The position numbers and the translations under genes were made by a program. Shown here piece after piece: positions 7,223 to 14,368 of a stretch of 28,334 bases of DNA; position 1 is the stretch's first letter; each line of letters starts with the position of its first letter. Where the stretch lies: assembly GCA_035250505.1 (NCBI GenBank), contig DATFFC010000039.1, forward strand, positions 1 through 28,334, in the 5' to 3' direction. The DNA is from DASSBQ01 sp035250505 (GTDB taxonomy: Bacteria; Nitrospirota; Nitrospiria; Nitrospirales; Nitrospiraceae). Below the pieces are notes generated by a model. The model worked only from the letters and a program-made list of their open reading frames with translations, was not told the origin of the DNA and ran no database searches.

Positions 7223-8116
7223 TCATGGCCGGTCCGAGATCTGATCCGTAGAGGTCACGATCATTTCCGGCTTGTTCTGGTATAGTTTCAGCGCCCCGCG
7301 GACAAAGGCATAGCCTCTGCGTGGGTGCATCTCGTCTTTCGCGATGTAACGGTTGTCGAGCAATCGAAGGACATCCTGCCCTTCCTCCACCCCGTTCGGA
7401 ATGAAGACCTGAAACGGCTGCTGAAACGAGCCGATCGTGACGACTATGTGCAGGCCCGCGATGCGATATTCCCGTAATTCGGTAAACACGGTGGCTTCAG
7501 TACCCTGCTTGGCCATCTGAACGAGCTGTTGATAGTCCCGCCGGGAATTCAACAGAGCGGGGTTAGAGGTTCTGGCTCTTCGGTACGCCTCGATGGCTTC
7601 CGCCCGGAGGTACCACCAGATGCCGAGCACCGCATAGTTCCGCGCCTCAAAACCATTGACGGTGGTCTGATCCCACACACCACGGTGCGCGGTCTGGGCC
7701 CTTCGTTCCGCCTCCATATACCGATCGTGGTACTCCGGGAAATCCGCATAGCCGTACTTCACGAAGTAGGGACTGTAGCCGTCCTGAATCATCTTCTCCT
7801 GAATGTCTGTTTCATCCTTGTGAATGTATCCCAACAGGCGGCCATAGTTGTCGCGATGCTTCTCCCAGCATTCTTGAACCGGCTCACGACCCGGAAATTC
7901 GACGGTCACAGTTGCCCCGGCAGGACACATCTGTTGCGCCGCCTCTTTGGCCTTCGTTCCCCACGGCGTGACCGGTTTATTGCTGCCCCTGTAGGACTCC
8001 TCCGTATCGAGCGCGAGCAGCCGCACGCTTTCCTCCCGTCCATCCGACATGATTCGCAGCGTGTCTCCATCGATCGCTCGCACCACCGTCGCGGTAATGG
8101 CTGTTCCGAATGGCAT
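7223..8116 (-). CDS. Thermonuclease-family (SNase-like) protein with C-terminal extension
   Basis: This is a calcium-dependent phosphodiesterase-type fold. Residues 1-150 form the staphylococcal-nuclease domain: VVRAIDGDTLRI at 11-22 and RLLALDTEE with R32, D37 and E40. NYGRLLGYI contains R93; these match the three catalytic positions of the family (Arg, Glu, Arg). A segment like DGYSPYF at about 111-117 follows. Residues 150-297 are an additional domain: an alpha-helical linker, then VVTIGSFQQPFQVFIPNG and a beta-rich segment resembling an OB-fold, possibly nucleic-acid binding. No signal peptide is seen, so it is likely cytoplasmic, unless exported by another route. The ATG at 8116 has a good GGAGGT seven bases upstream. 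It is not clearly part of an operon. Confidence 0.75.
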   Translation of the reverse strand: MPFGTAITATVVRAIDGDTLRIMSDGREESVRLLALDTEESYRGSNKPVTPWGTKAKEAAQQMCPAGATVTVEFPGREPVQECWEKHRDNYGRLLGYIHKDETDIQEKMIQDGYSPYFVKYGYADFPEYHDRYMEAERRAQTAHRGVWDQTTVNGFEARNYAVLGIWWYLRAEAIEAYRRARTSNPALLNSRRDYQQLVQMAKQGTEATVFTELREYRIAGLHIVVTIGSFQQPFQVFIPNGVEEGQDVLRLLDNRYIAKDEMHPRRGYAFVRGALKLYQNKPEMIVTSTDQISDRP

Positions 8117-8318
8117 GGCATGGACCTCCCCGGCGTAAAGCTACGACGCTTCCCTTGACGTATTGCCCGCGAATAATTTACGCAACTCCGGTGCCATGTT
8201 GGAGCAAGAGCAATAGCATGGGAAATCTTCCATTGTCCATCACATCGGTAGGACATGGTTCTGGATTCATTGCTTCTTGCAATAAGGCGGTATCTGAACG
8301 GATACGACGTCGAACGGA
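8117..8318. other. Intergenic region between nuclease and nitroreductase-like genes
   Basis: These 202 bp carry the ribosome binding site of the nuclease gene (GGAGGT at about 8124-8129, minus strand). A weak ATTGC-TTCTT-GCAAT hairpin near 8269-8285 could help end the transcript of the gene stopping at 8319. No coding sequence is supported. Confidence 0.35.
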
Positions 8319-9650
8319 TTAGATACGGTCACTCCGGTAGAACCTCTCGTAGAACTCATGATCGAGATGATGGGCTTGATAGGCGAGCACCGTGCGAAAC
8401 GGACCGCTGTTTGAGGGAAAGCGGCCATAGCGTCGATACACATAGTCGCAATAGGCGATCGTCGCTTCAATCGCTTGATCCGAATAGCGAGGGATGCCGG
8501 CCTGAACTTGTGATCCATCCCGCCAGGCGGTGGCGGTTCCCCCATCGCGCAACGTGCCCCGCCCCGTCCCATATTTGTAGTCCACGAACGCCAATACCGC
8601 CTCTTTCATACCAACGTAGTGCGGCGGACAGAAAGGTTTCAGCAGCACCTCCCCGTGCCGCTCGAATCCAACGGCGGTCGGAACCGGCTGATTTCTGTTC
8701 CAGAGATCGAGCACCCAGGTTTTCCACCGTCCGGCGCCGATGGTACGAGCGAACGGCACGTCTTCCACGCGAAAGCCCAACGTTTGCATCCATCCGAACG
8801 GATGCGCGGCAAAATGAGGAAACCCGCCTAAACCAAGCGCCTCCGCCATCAAGGCGAGGTTTTGTAACATCTGGCCCTGCTCGAATGCGGTGAATTCATC
8901 GAGCCACGTTTCGAGACAGGCGATTGTGGCCACCCGCCCTTCCACCGGATCATCGTGCAAGTATCCGCCGCGCCGGCGGGCGAAAGTTCCGATGCCGGCC
9001 GGCTGAAATCCATGGCGCTCGTCGAGCACGAAATATCCGAAGTCTTCGCTGAAAGCGGACAACAGAATGTTGATGTACAGGCCGGTCAATTCGTTGACCG
9101 GCAGAAAATACGTGGTGCCCGGCAGATTGGCCGACCACCTATTGAAGGGCGGGACATAGGGCAGCGTCCGAGGCACATCCACCCGCCGGTCGGCGATCCG
9201 GACGCGGCTCTTGTCGTACAGTGCGGCAAAGTCATGCGCGCGCGCCGCCTCGACGAGGGATGGAATCTCATGCCGCGGAAAGTCCTGCGGACGCTTCAGC
9301 CACCACGCACCGTCGTCATTCAGAACGAACAACGAGACGGCATGGACCGCATCACCGCTTGCCACGGTCCGTCCAATGAAGTGAATGAGAATGTTGCCCC
9401 CGCCGGTCTCCGCGCCTTCCCCGTTCTGAAACGGAAGATCCGCCAAACCGTAGCCCGTCACGCCGCAAGCCGCAAATGCGAGGATCGCTTCTTGTTCCAG
9501 CTTCAGCGGTTGCGGCTCTTGCACGCTGTCAAATGACAGCGGTCCCCCGTTCAGATGCATGCCTTTCGCAAAACGGCGCGACCGCCGGCGAAGCAGCGCC
9601 TGCATCAGCGGATAGGTCGCCGCTTCCTCTACAGTGAATGAACCCGTCAT
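8319..9650 (-). CDS. Conserved protein, nitroreductase-like (tentative)
   Basis: This 443-residue protein starts at the ATG at 9650, which overlaps the stop of the upstream ChrR-like gene as ATGA; a much longer reading frame upstream is a shadow of that gene. The N terminus has LLRRRSRRFAKGM at about 19-31 and later AFAACGVTGYGLADLP; near residues 280-300 is QNLALMAEALGLGGFPH. Both patterns recall FMN-dependent nitroreductases (the RRSxRxF start and the NLxLxAxxLGLG helix), but the protein is about twice the usual length. The C-terminal AYQAHHLDHEFYERFY is distinctive. Cofactor and substrate are unknown. Translational coupling to a ChrR-like anti-sigma protein suggests a role in an oxidative or redox stress response. 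The gene is certain, the function not. Confidence 0.6.
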   Translation of the reverse strand: MTGSFTVEEAATYPLMQALLRRRSRRFAKGMHLNGGPLSFDSVQEPQPLKLEQEAILAFAACGVTGYGLADLPFQNGEGAETGGGNILIHFIGRTVASGDAVHAVSLFVLNDDGAWWLKRPQDFPRHEIPSLVEAARAHDFAALYDKSRVRIADRRVDVPRTLPYVPPFNRWSANLPGTTYFLPVNELTGLYINILLSAFSEDFGYFVLDERHGFQPAGIGTFARRRGGYLHDDPVEGRVATIACLETWLDEFTAFEQGQMLQNLALMAEALGLGGFPHFAAHPFGWMQTLGFRVEDVPFARTIGAGRWKTWVLDLWNRNQPVPTAVGFERHGEVLLKPFCPPHYVGMKEAVLAFVDYKYGTGRGTLRDGGTATAWRDGSQVQAGIPRYSDQAIEATIAYCDYVYRRYGRFPSNSGPFRTVLAYQAHHLDHEFYERFYRSDRI

Positions 9651-10573
9651 TTCGCAAATTCCGCAATCGATGCGAACGTGATGCAGAGGCACCCTCCGTC
9701 GGTCCACGAAACCTCGTGTACCGTCCCGGCCTCGGCCCGATAAAAATCGCCTGCCTCGAGAAGCATGGTCCCGATCCGCCCGTCCCCTTCCAGAAAAAGC
9801 GTCTGGTCCGCCGTCACGTGACGATGCTTCGGCATGCGACTGCCCGGCTGAGCGCGGATCAAGTACGTTTCGGTCCGACGTACGGGATCGACGAACAGCG
9901 GCTTCACAGTGACGCCCGGACCCGGGGTCGGGAGCCATGTACCACCCAATGCGCGGACCACGATCACGTTGAATGACGTCGCGCCCTTTTCTTGGTCGAT
10001 TTCCGGCCCGCGCTCGGGTCTCAGGAGAATGAACTCGCAACCAGTGCGACTCTCCATGTCGTTGAGCAACGTACCGCCCGGCGCCGCACAATAATCCTCC
10101 GCGGACAACTGTTCTCCGTTGATCACCAGATCGCCTTTCACAATATACAGTTCCACGGCCCCGGCGGCCCGAAAACCGGGGTAGACACCTCCCGCCTGCA
10201 TCCGGACCAGCATGAGGCGGCTCGCATCCGCATCCTTGGGACCCAGTTGCTTGATGGACGGCGTTTTACCTTGACCAGCCGTCCATCCCTTCTCTCCCCC
10301 ACGGGCGATCGTCCAACCGGCAGGAATGGAACCGGCCTCCGCCTCAATCAGCGCCAGCAGGCGATCACGCAAACTCCGAAGCGACTCGCCGGATGCCGGC
10401 TGTACCGGTAAGAGCTCGATGAGATACCGATTCGCTCGGACCTCTCCCGCGCAGACTTCGCATCCCGCCTCCACGTGCACCTGGAAGCCGGCGGCTTCCG
10501 CGGCAGAAAGAAAGCCCAGCGCATAGTCCAAGGCAAGGTTGCGAACATCTTCCGTCACGTGGCGATGAATCAT
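9647..10573 (-). CDS. ChrR-like double-cupin protein (putative zinc anti-sigma factor)
   Basis: This 308-residue protein begins with an anti-sigma-like helical domain that has H33, C38 and C41 in the pattern HVEAGCEVC, as in zinc-binding anti-sigma domains of the ChrR type. Two cupin units follow: one around residues 105-185 (GGVYPGFRAAGAVELYIVKGDL) and one around 215-300, with PKHRHVTADQTLFLEGDGRI supplying candidate metal ligands H247 and H249. ChrR proteins hold an ECF sigma factor inactive and release it on singlet oxygen or peroxide stress. No sigma gene is directly beside it on this strand; the nearest ECF gene is divergent at 11339. It is coupled (ATGA) to the nitroreductase-like gene and lies 72 bp downstream of the truncated-haemoglobin gene. 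Confidence 0.75.
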   Translation of the reverse strand: MIHRHVTEDVRNLALDYALGFLSAAEAAGFQVHVEAGCEVCAGEVRANRYLIELLPVQPASGESLRSLRDRLLALIEAEAGSIPAGWTIARGGEKGWTAGQGKTPSIKQLGPKDADASRLMLVRMQAGGVYPGFRAAGAVELYIVKGDLVINGEQLSAEDYCAAPGGTLLNDMESRTGCEFILLRPERGPEIDQEKGATSFNVIVVRALGGTWLPTPGPGVTVKPLFVDPVRRTETYLIRAQPGSRMPKHRHVTADQTLFLEGDGRIGTMLLEAGDFYRAEAGTVHEVSWTDGGCLCITFASIAEFAK

Positions 10574-10580
10574 GGAAAGT

Positions 10581-10633
10581 CCCGCCGACTAACGCTGACG
10601 GCCGGCGGGGCGGCTGATCGGCACACCCCGCCG
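10581..10633. terminator. Overlapping GC hairpins after the truncated-haemoglobin gene
   Basis: CGGCGGGG (10603-10610) pairs perfectly with CCCCGCCG (10626-10633). CCCGCCG (10581-10587) can instead pair with CGGCGGG (10603-10609), so the two hairpins exclude each other. They lie downstream of the minus-strand haemoglobin gene and upstream of the ChrR-like gene. No T tract follows, so this is a weak or attenuator-like terminator candidate at best. Confidence 0.35.
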
Positions 10634-10645
10634 ATTGAGACCGGT

Positions 10646-11188
10646 TTAGAATGCGAGCGACGCCCGTTCGTCTTGGTCCGCCGATGCCGCCTGATTCGCC
10701 GACCAGCTATCCATGGAAGGCAACATGGCGGTGGGCTTTTCCACGATGTCCTTTTTCATGGGGCCGAGCGCGCCCAAGAGTTCGTTCTTTTCCCGTTCAC
10801 CGACTTTGAATTTCGACAGGGTTGCGACCAGGTCGCCGACCAAGGCGTCGAACTCGGCTCCGCTCACCCCCATGCCGGCATGGGCGCTTTTCATGTCCCG
10901 GCCGGTGTAGGTGCAGGGTCCGCCTGAAGCTTGGCAGATCTGGTCAACCAACATCATTTTCAGGCGAGGAATATTGGCGTTGGCGAACTTGGCGTTGATA
11001 CGGTTGTCCGCTGCGACCCGACCGACAAAATCGTCCACCACCGCAGTGATGGCCGGCTTGCCGCCCAATCGATCATAGAGTGATGTTTCCTGGGATTGGA
11101 CGGCGCCGGTTCCGCCCGTCGTGTTGCATGCCGCTACGCTCACTGCCACCCCCACAACCATGGCGAATGCTGTCATACGTCTAAACAT
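10646..11188 (-). CDS. Truncated haemoglobin (group 1-like) lipoprotein
   Basis: Start chosen at the ATG at 11188, which has a strong AGGAGGG five bases upstream; the longer frame is not needed. The 180-residue product begins with a lipoprotein signal (FAMVVGVAVSVAAC, lipid Cys C21), so it should be anchored on the periplasmic side of a membrane. Residues 36-155 are a 2-on-2 globin: SLYDRLGGKPAI, VDDFVGRVAADNRI, YTGRDMKSAHAGMGVS with the proximal haem ligand H103. The usual Tyr at position B10 (FY in related proteins) appears to be Val (V55), which would change ligand chemistry. By family it binds haem and O2/NO. It diverges from the ECF sigma operon across 150 bp and may belong to that regulon. 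An exported, lipidated globin is uncommon. Confidence 0.82.
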   Translation of the reverse strand: MFRRMTAFAMVVGVAVSVAACNTTGGTGAVQSQETSLYDRLGGKPAITAVVDDFVGRVAADNRINAKFANANIPRLKMMLVDQICQASGGPCTYTGRDMKSAHAGMGVSGAEFDALVGDLVATLSKFKVGEREKNELLGALGPMKKDIVEKPTAMLPSMDSWSANQAASADQDERASLAF

Positions 11189-11298
11189 GTGACCCTCCTG
11201 GTTTAATGATCCCCTCACCCTTCCCGACACTGCCGATCTGCCATCCTCTACGTGCGGCCCATCCATTTTGGATTTCCTTTCCCAGGACTAATCGCGCC

Positions 11299-11327
11299 TT
11301 GAGGCCCTGGCGGGTCGGTGCTATAGT
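11299..11327 (+). promoter_or_regulatory. Sigma-70-type promoter for the ECF sigma operon
   Basis: TTGAGG at 11299-11304 and TATAGT at 11322-11327 are separated by exactly 17 bp. Transcription would start near 11333-11335, almost on top of the TTG codon at 11339, which bears on the choice of start codon for the sigma factor. Confidence 0.6.
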
Positions 11328-11338
11328 TCCGCCATCAA

Positions 11339-11995
11339 TTGAGCGACAAAGTCCGCCAGTCTTCTTCGCTGTCTCTCCCGGCGAAGGAGCGCCCCGGGAA
11401 CGCGGTTGTGGAATCAGCCCAACGGCTTCAGCAACAGGAATGGAGCGAGTTGATCGCGCGGACGGCCCAAGGCGATCAGGCGGCCCTGGCGTTGCTCTAT
11501 GACCGGACGAGCCCATGGATCTTTGGAATGGCAATGAAGATCCTCGGGAACCGTGAGGCGGCGGAAGACGTCACGTTAGAGGTCTACCTTCAGGTCTGGC
11601 GCCAAGCGGCGCTCTACGATCGCGAACGTGGGACTCCGGCAGGTTGGCTGACCACATTGGCACGAACGCGAGCGATTGATCGATTTCGAGCTGATTATTT
11701 GGAGAAAGGCCGCCGGACCCCGCTCGAGACCGCCGCAGAGCTTCCCAGTCGTGAAAACGATCCGGAAGAAGACAGCGTCGGGCGGGAACGGCGGCGGATC
11801 GTGCAGGCGGCCCTGGCGACGCTCCCACCCGAACAACGAGAGGCGATCGCGCTGGCCTACTTTTGGGGCCTCAGCCAAAGCGAAATCGCGGAACAGCTCA
11901 AGACACCGTTAGGAACCGTCAAGACAAGGATTCGAATGGGCATGCTGAAACTTCGCGAACACCTGGCCCCGCACGAGGAAGGGCTCGCATTATGA
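11339..11995 (+). CDS. ECF-family RNA polymerase sigma factor
   Basis: The frame opens at TTG 11339 (218 residues). The next candidate start is GTG 11408 (195 residues). Neither has a well-placed Shine-Dalgarno, and conserved sequence begins only after the GTG. Sigma region 2 spans about residues 47-115 (LLYDRTSPWIFGMAMKILGNREAAEDVTLEVYLQVWR). Region 4 spans about 155-210, with the helix-turn-helix ALPPEQREAIALAYFWGLSQSEIAEQL (split here: LPPEQREAI and GLSQSEIAEQLKTPLGTVKT). Similar sigma factors pair with cupin (ChrR) or RskA-type anti-sigma factors. The next gene is such a protein, overlapping by ATGA. The pair probably senses oxidative or envelope stress and controls nearby genes, including the divergent haemoglobin; that target set is inference. 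Confidence 0.9.
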   Translation: MSDKVRQSSSLSLPAKERPGNAVVESAQRLQQQEWSELIARTAQGDQAALALLYDRTSPWIFGMAMKILGNREAAEDVTLEVYLQVWRQAALYDRERGTPAGWLTTLARTRAIDRFRADYLEKGRRTPLETAAELPSRENDPEEDSVGRERRRIVQAALATLPPEQREAIALAYFWGLSQSEIAEQLKTPLGTVKTRIRMGMLKLREHLAPHEEGLAL

Positions 11996-12573
11996 CGGAC
12001 GAGGAGGCGGGCAGACAGGAACGCGCGGCTCTGTACGCACTCGGCGCCCTGGGGAGCGAGGAGGCAAAGGCCTTTGAGCGACAGCTCGCGGACTCGGCCG
12101 GCCTCGAGCGAGAGGTGGACCTGTTCCGCGGAATTGCCGATGAATTGGCATTCGCCGGCAACCGCATCACACCACCGGCGACCCTGAAGGACCGGCTACT
12201 GGCTCGTGTCGCGCATGAACCGCAGGAAGGAAAGGACGACGACCAGTTTACGTTCGTCCGGACGGCGACACTCGAATGGCAGGACATCGGCGACGGGGTA
12301 TCGGTGAAACTGGTCTATTTCGATCCGGCCGGCGCGCGCCTGACGACGCTCATGAAAATGGGGCCGGGATCGCGGTACGCCGCCCATGTGCACGCCCAGG
12401 TTGAAGAGATCTACGTGTTGGAGGGGAGCTGCATTTGCGCCGGTCGCCTACTGCAGGCCGGTGACTACCACCGGGCTGAAGCCAGCAGCACCCATCCCGA
12501 CACCGTGAGTGAACAGGGCTGCCTGGCGCTCATTATGACCTCGAGCAAGAACAAGCCGGCGAGACGGCGGTGA
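11992..12573 (+). CDS. Cupin anti-sigma factor (ChrR/RskA-like)
   Basis: The start at ATG 11992 overlaps the sigma-factor stop (ATGA), which is strong evidence for coupling; longer upstream frames are shadows. The 193-residue product has an N-terminal helical anti-sigma-like domain (ALYALGALGSEEAKAFERQL, residues 14-33) that lacks the His-Cys-Cys zinc motif. The C-terminal cupin domain at about 105-185 has HVHAQVEEIYVLEG with candidate metal ligands H132, H134 and E138, then a later His in the second cupin motif (STH, H168). It probably binds the ECF sigma factor and releases it on a signal sensed by the cupin. It is shorter than the double-cupin protein at 9647-10573 and looks like a divergent paralogue. 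Confidence 0.82.
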   Translation: MTDEEAGRQERAALYALGALGSEEAKAFERQLADSAGLEREVDLFRGIADELAFAGNRITPPATLKDRLLARVAHEPQEGKDDDQFTFVRTATLEWQDIGDGVSVKLVYFDPAGARLTTLMKMGPGSRYAAHVHAQVEEIYVLEGSCICAGRLLQAGDYHRAEASSTHPDTVSEQGCLALIMTSSKNKPARRR

Positions 12574-12581
12574 GTTCGTCG

Positions 12582-12645
12582 CGCGTCGCTCGTTCCTCGT
12601 GAAGCGTATTTCGCGAGATACGAAATACGAGATACGAGCGACGCG
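12582..12645. terminator. Nested palindrome between convergent genes (bidirectional terminator candidate)
   Basis: CGCGTCGCTCGT (12582-12593) is perfectly complementary to ACGAGCGACGCG (12634-12645). Inside, CGTATTTCG (12605-12613) pairs perfectly with CGAAATACG (12621-12629) around a 7-base loop. The segment fills almost the whole space between the convergent stops at 12573 and 12646. The inner part is built of repeated words TACGA(A/G)A. No T tract is present. Termination in both directions is the likely role. Confidence 0.55.
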
Positions 12646-13491
12646 TCATTCCTGCTCCGCCTGCTTGAACGGCTTGGGCCCGTGCTCGCACACCGCGTCT
12701 TCCTTGCTCAACACTTTGGTGACATATCTCGTCTCCTGCTCGGTCATTGATCCCCACGGAATGTGCCGCGCATCCTGATAGTCTCCGTGCTCCGTGTGGA
12801 CCAAATACTGGGACCAGGACAAGAGCGACCCCTGACATACCTGCGGATCGGGCGGAAGGCTGTACATTTCCAGCTCGAGACGGCGCATCAACTCGCTCAT
12901 GAGCCAGGACGGAATTTGGAGACGGTGTCCCGGATAAATGAATCCGAACAAGACCAAATGGCTCAGGAGGATGCGCCAATGTCTGTGAAACCGCGACAGC
13001 AACCTGGCCCAATCGAGCACCTTGGCCCTGGCGCGCAGCACATGCGCGATATCACCGCCGTCGTACCGTTCCCGTTCCATGATAAAGGCTTTCGACCAGA
13101 TCATCTCCTCGGCCGGTACGATGGCGACTTTCAGGCCCAGCACATCGCCCGGCATCGCATGCTCGAACCATCGGTCATCGACCTTGCAGATCCCGTTGCC
13201 GCTATTAAACACGACGTCGATGAAGTGACCTCCCTTGAAAGCCTTGCCGAGCCAATGGGGAAACCGAAGTTCGGTCCGGTATCCTTTTCGTCTGAGTCCG
13301 GACAGCAAGCGATCACAGTCACCGGGGCGGACGAAGATATCCAGATCTTTGGTCCGGCGCACCAACCCCGTGTAGCTCTCGAGCGCGAACGCACCTCCGA
13401 TGAGGAACGGCACGCCGGTGTCCTGCAAGTCCGTGACGGCCTCGCGATAGAACCCATGCGCCCGATCATTTTTTGTGCCGTTTGCCTGCAT
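12646..13491 (-). CDS. Nucleotidyltransferase-fold protein
   Basis: The start is ATG 13491; the much longer upstream frame overlaps the metallophosphoesterase and is not used. The 281-residue product has a pol-beta-type nucleotidyltransferase core: FLIGGAFALESY with G32-G33, TKDLDIFV with D49 and D51, and FIDVVFN with D92 as third acidic residue. All three acidic positions are kept, so it may be active. The C-terminal half is helical and Trp/His-rich (HRHWRILLSHLVLFGFIYPG) and may bind a substrate. It resembles stand-alone NTases annotated as nucleotidyltransferase (DUF6036-like) proteins; the substrate is unknown. It begins 8 bp after the metallophosphoesterase stop, so the two form an operon. 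A plausible theme is nucleotide transfer and removal, but there is no direct evidence. Confidence 0.7.
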   Translation of the reverse strand: MQANGTKNDRAHGFYREAVTDLQDTGVPFLIGGAFALESYTGLVRRTKDLDIFVRPGDCDRLLSGLRRKGYRTELRFPHWLGKAFKGGHFIDVVFNSGNGICKVDDRWFEHAMPGDVLGLKVAIVPAEEMIWSKAFIMERERYDGGDIAHVLRARAKVLDWARLLSRFHRHWRILLSHLVLFGFIYPGHRLQIPSWLMSELMRRLELEMYSLPPDPQVCQGSLLSWSQYLVHTEHGDYQDARHIPWGSMTEQETRYVTKVLSKEDAVCEHGPKPFKQAEQE

Positions 13492-13499
13492 GGTGTTCC

Positions 13500-14261
13500 C
13501 TACTGCACCGTTGCGGCAGCGCCGACCGGAATCTCCAGAAAGCGTACCGGCCGCCGATCGGGAAACCGCTGCCGTAAGAGCGGCAGCGCCACGTTGTAGA
13601 CCGGCACGCCCTCCCTCGTGTGACCCTCCGGCGTCCCGTGATGCGCATGGCCATGAAAGACGGCCGTGACGGAATAGCGGTTGATCGGTTCTTCCAGGCG
13701 ACTGGATCCCAAGAACGGAAGAATCTCCGCCGGCTCGCCCTGAATCGTCCCCAGGATCGGTGAGTAATGGCACAACACGATCCGTTGAGGCGTCCGCAGC
13801 TTGGCCAAGGCCGACTCCAGCTTCAGCGCTTCCTCCACCGCTTCATGCACAAACTTCTTCAATGCGATTTCGCCCCACGGCTGAAGGGCGCGATCTCCGA
13901 AGCCTCCGGCAAATCCCTTCACGCCGGCAAAGCCGATGCCTTTGATCTCGGTTGCCGTGCCGTCCAAGATGGTCATGCCGCTCCCCGAGAAGATCCTGAC
14001 CAGCTCCTCGTGCTGCTCGCATTCGTAATCGTGATTGCCGAGGACCGCCAGAATCGGAATCCGCCCGGCGGTGGACACATGCTGAACCAACTGCCTGGCT
14101 TCGTCCGGTTTGCCGAAGTCCGTCAAATCGCCGCAGAGCAACAACACATCGGCCTGGTCGGATACATAGGCGAACAAGCTGTGCAGCTCGTCGGAGGACA
14201 CCCTTGGGCAATGAAGATCAGCCACCGCCGCAATCCGCACAGTACCGTTGCCTTGAGTCAT
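13500..14261 (-). CDS. Metallophosphoesterase (calcineurin-like)
   Basis: Start chosen at ATG 14261 because GAGG lies about ten bases upstream; a GTG at 14270 is too close to that site. All metallophosphoesterase motifs are present in the 253 residues: DLH (D15, H17), GDLTD (D45), GNHD (N76, H77, D78), CHYSP (H165) and GHAHHG (H205, H207). They form a two-metal centre that hydrolyses phosphomono- or diesters. There is no signal peptide, so it is cytoplasmic. It is short and has no extra domain, as in small YmdB/YfcE-like or generic phosphodiesterases; the substrate is unknown. It is co-transcribed with the nucleotidyltransferase downstream. Confidence 0.85.
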   Translation of the reverse strand: MTQGNGTVRIAAVADLHCPRVSSDELHSLFAYVSDQADVLLLCGDLTDFGKPDEARQLVQHVSTAGRIPILAVLGNHDYECEQHEELVRIFSGSGMTILDGTATEIKGIGFAGVKGFAGGFGDRALQPWGEIALKKFVHEAVEEALKLESALAKLRTPQRIVLCHYSPILGTIQGEPAEILPFLGSSRLEEPINRYSVTAVFHGHAHHGTPEGHTREGVPVYNVALPLLRQRFPDRRPVRFLEIPVGAAATVQ

Positions 14262-14331
14262 GCGATCCACACCTCTTTAACGAATAATCGGAACGGGAAG
14301 GGCAGAAAGAAATCGGGCGTCCGGCGGCGGC

Positions 14332-14366
14332 GAGGCCGGCGGGGACCACCCGCCGGCCTCCCTTTT
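14332..14366. terminator. Perfect 12-bp stem hairpin between BON and phosphoesterase genes
   Basis: GAGGCCGGCGGG (14332-14343) and CCCGCCGGCCTC (14349-14360) form a perfect stem with a 5-base loop, followed on the plus strand by CCTTTT. It sits just past the stop of the minus-strand BON gene, so it probably ends that transcript. The T-run, however, lies on the plus-strand side. Confidence 0.7.
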
Positions 14367-14368
14367 CA

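Noticed and set aside
9651..10091. N-terminal extension of the nitroreductase-like frame (590 residues in total)
   Set aside because: It runs antiphase through the ChrR-like gene in the same strand; the ATGA overlap at 9647-9650 gives the natural start.
13492..13773. Long upstream extension of the nucleotidyltransferase frame
   Set aside because: It overlaps the well-supported metallophosphoesterase. The ATG at 13491 lies just after that gene's stop and begins the recognisable fold.
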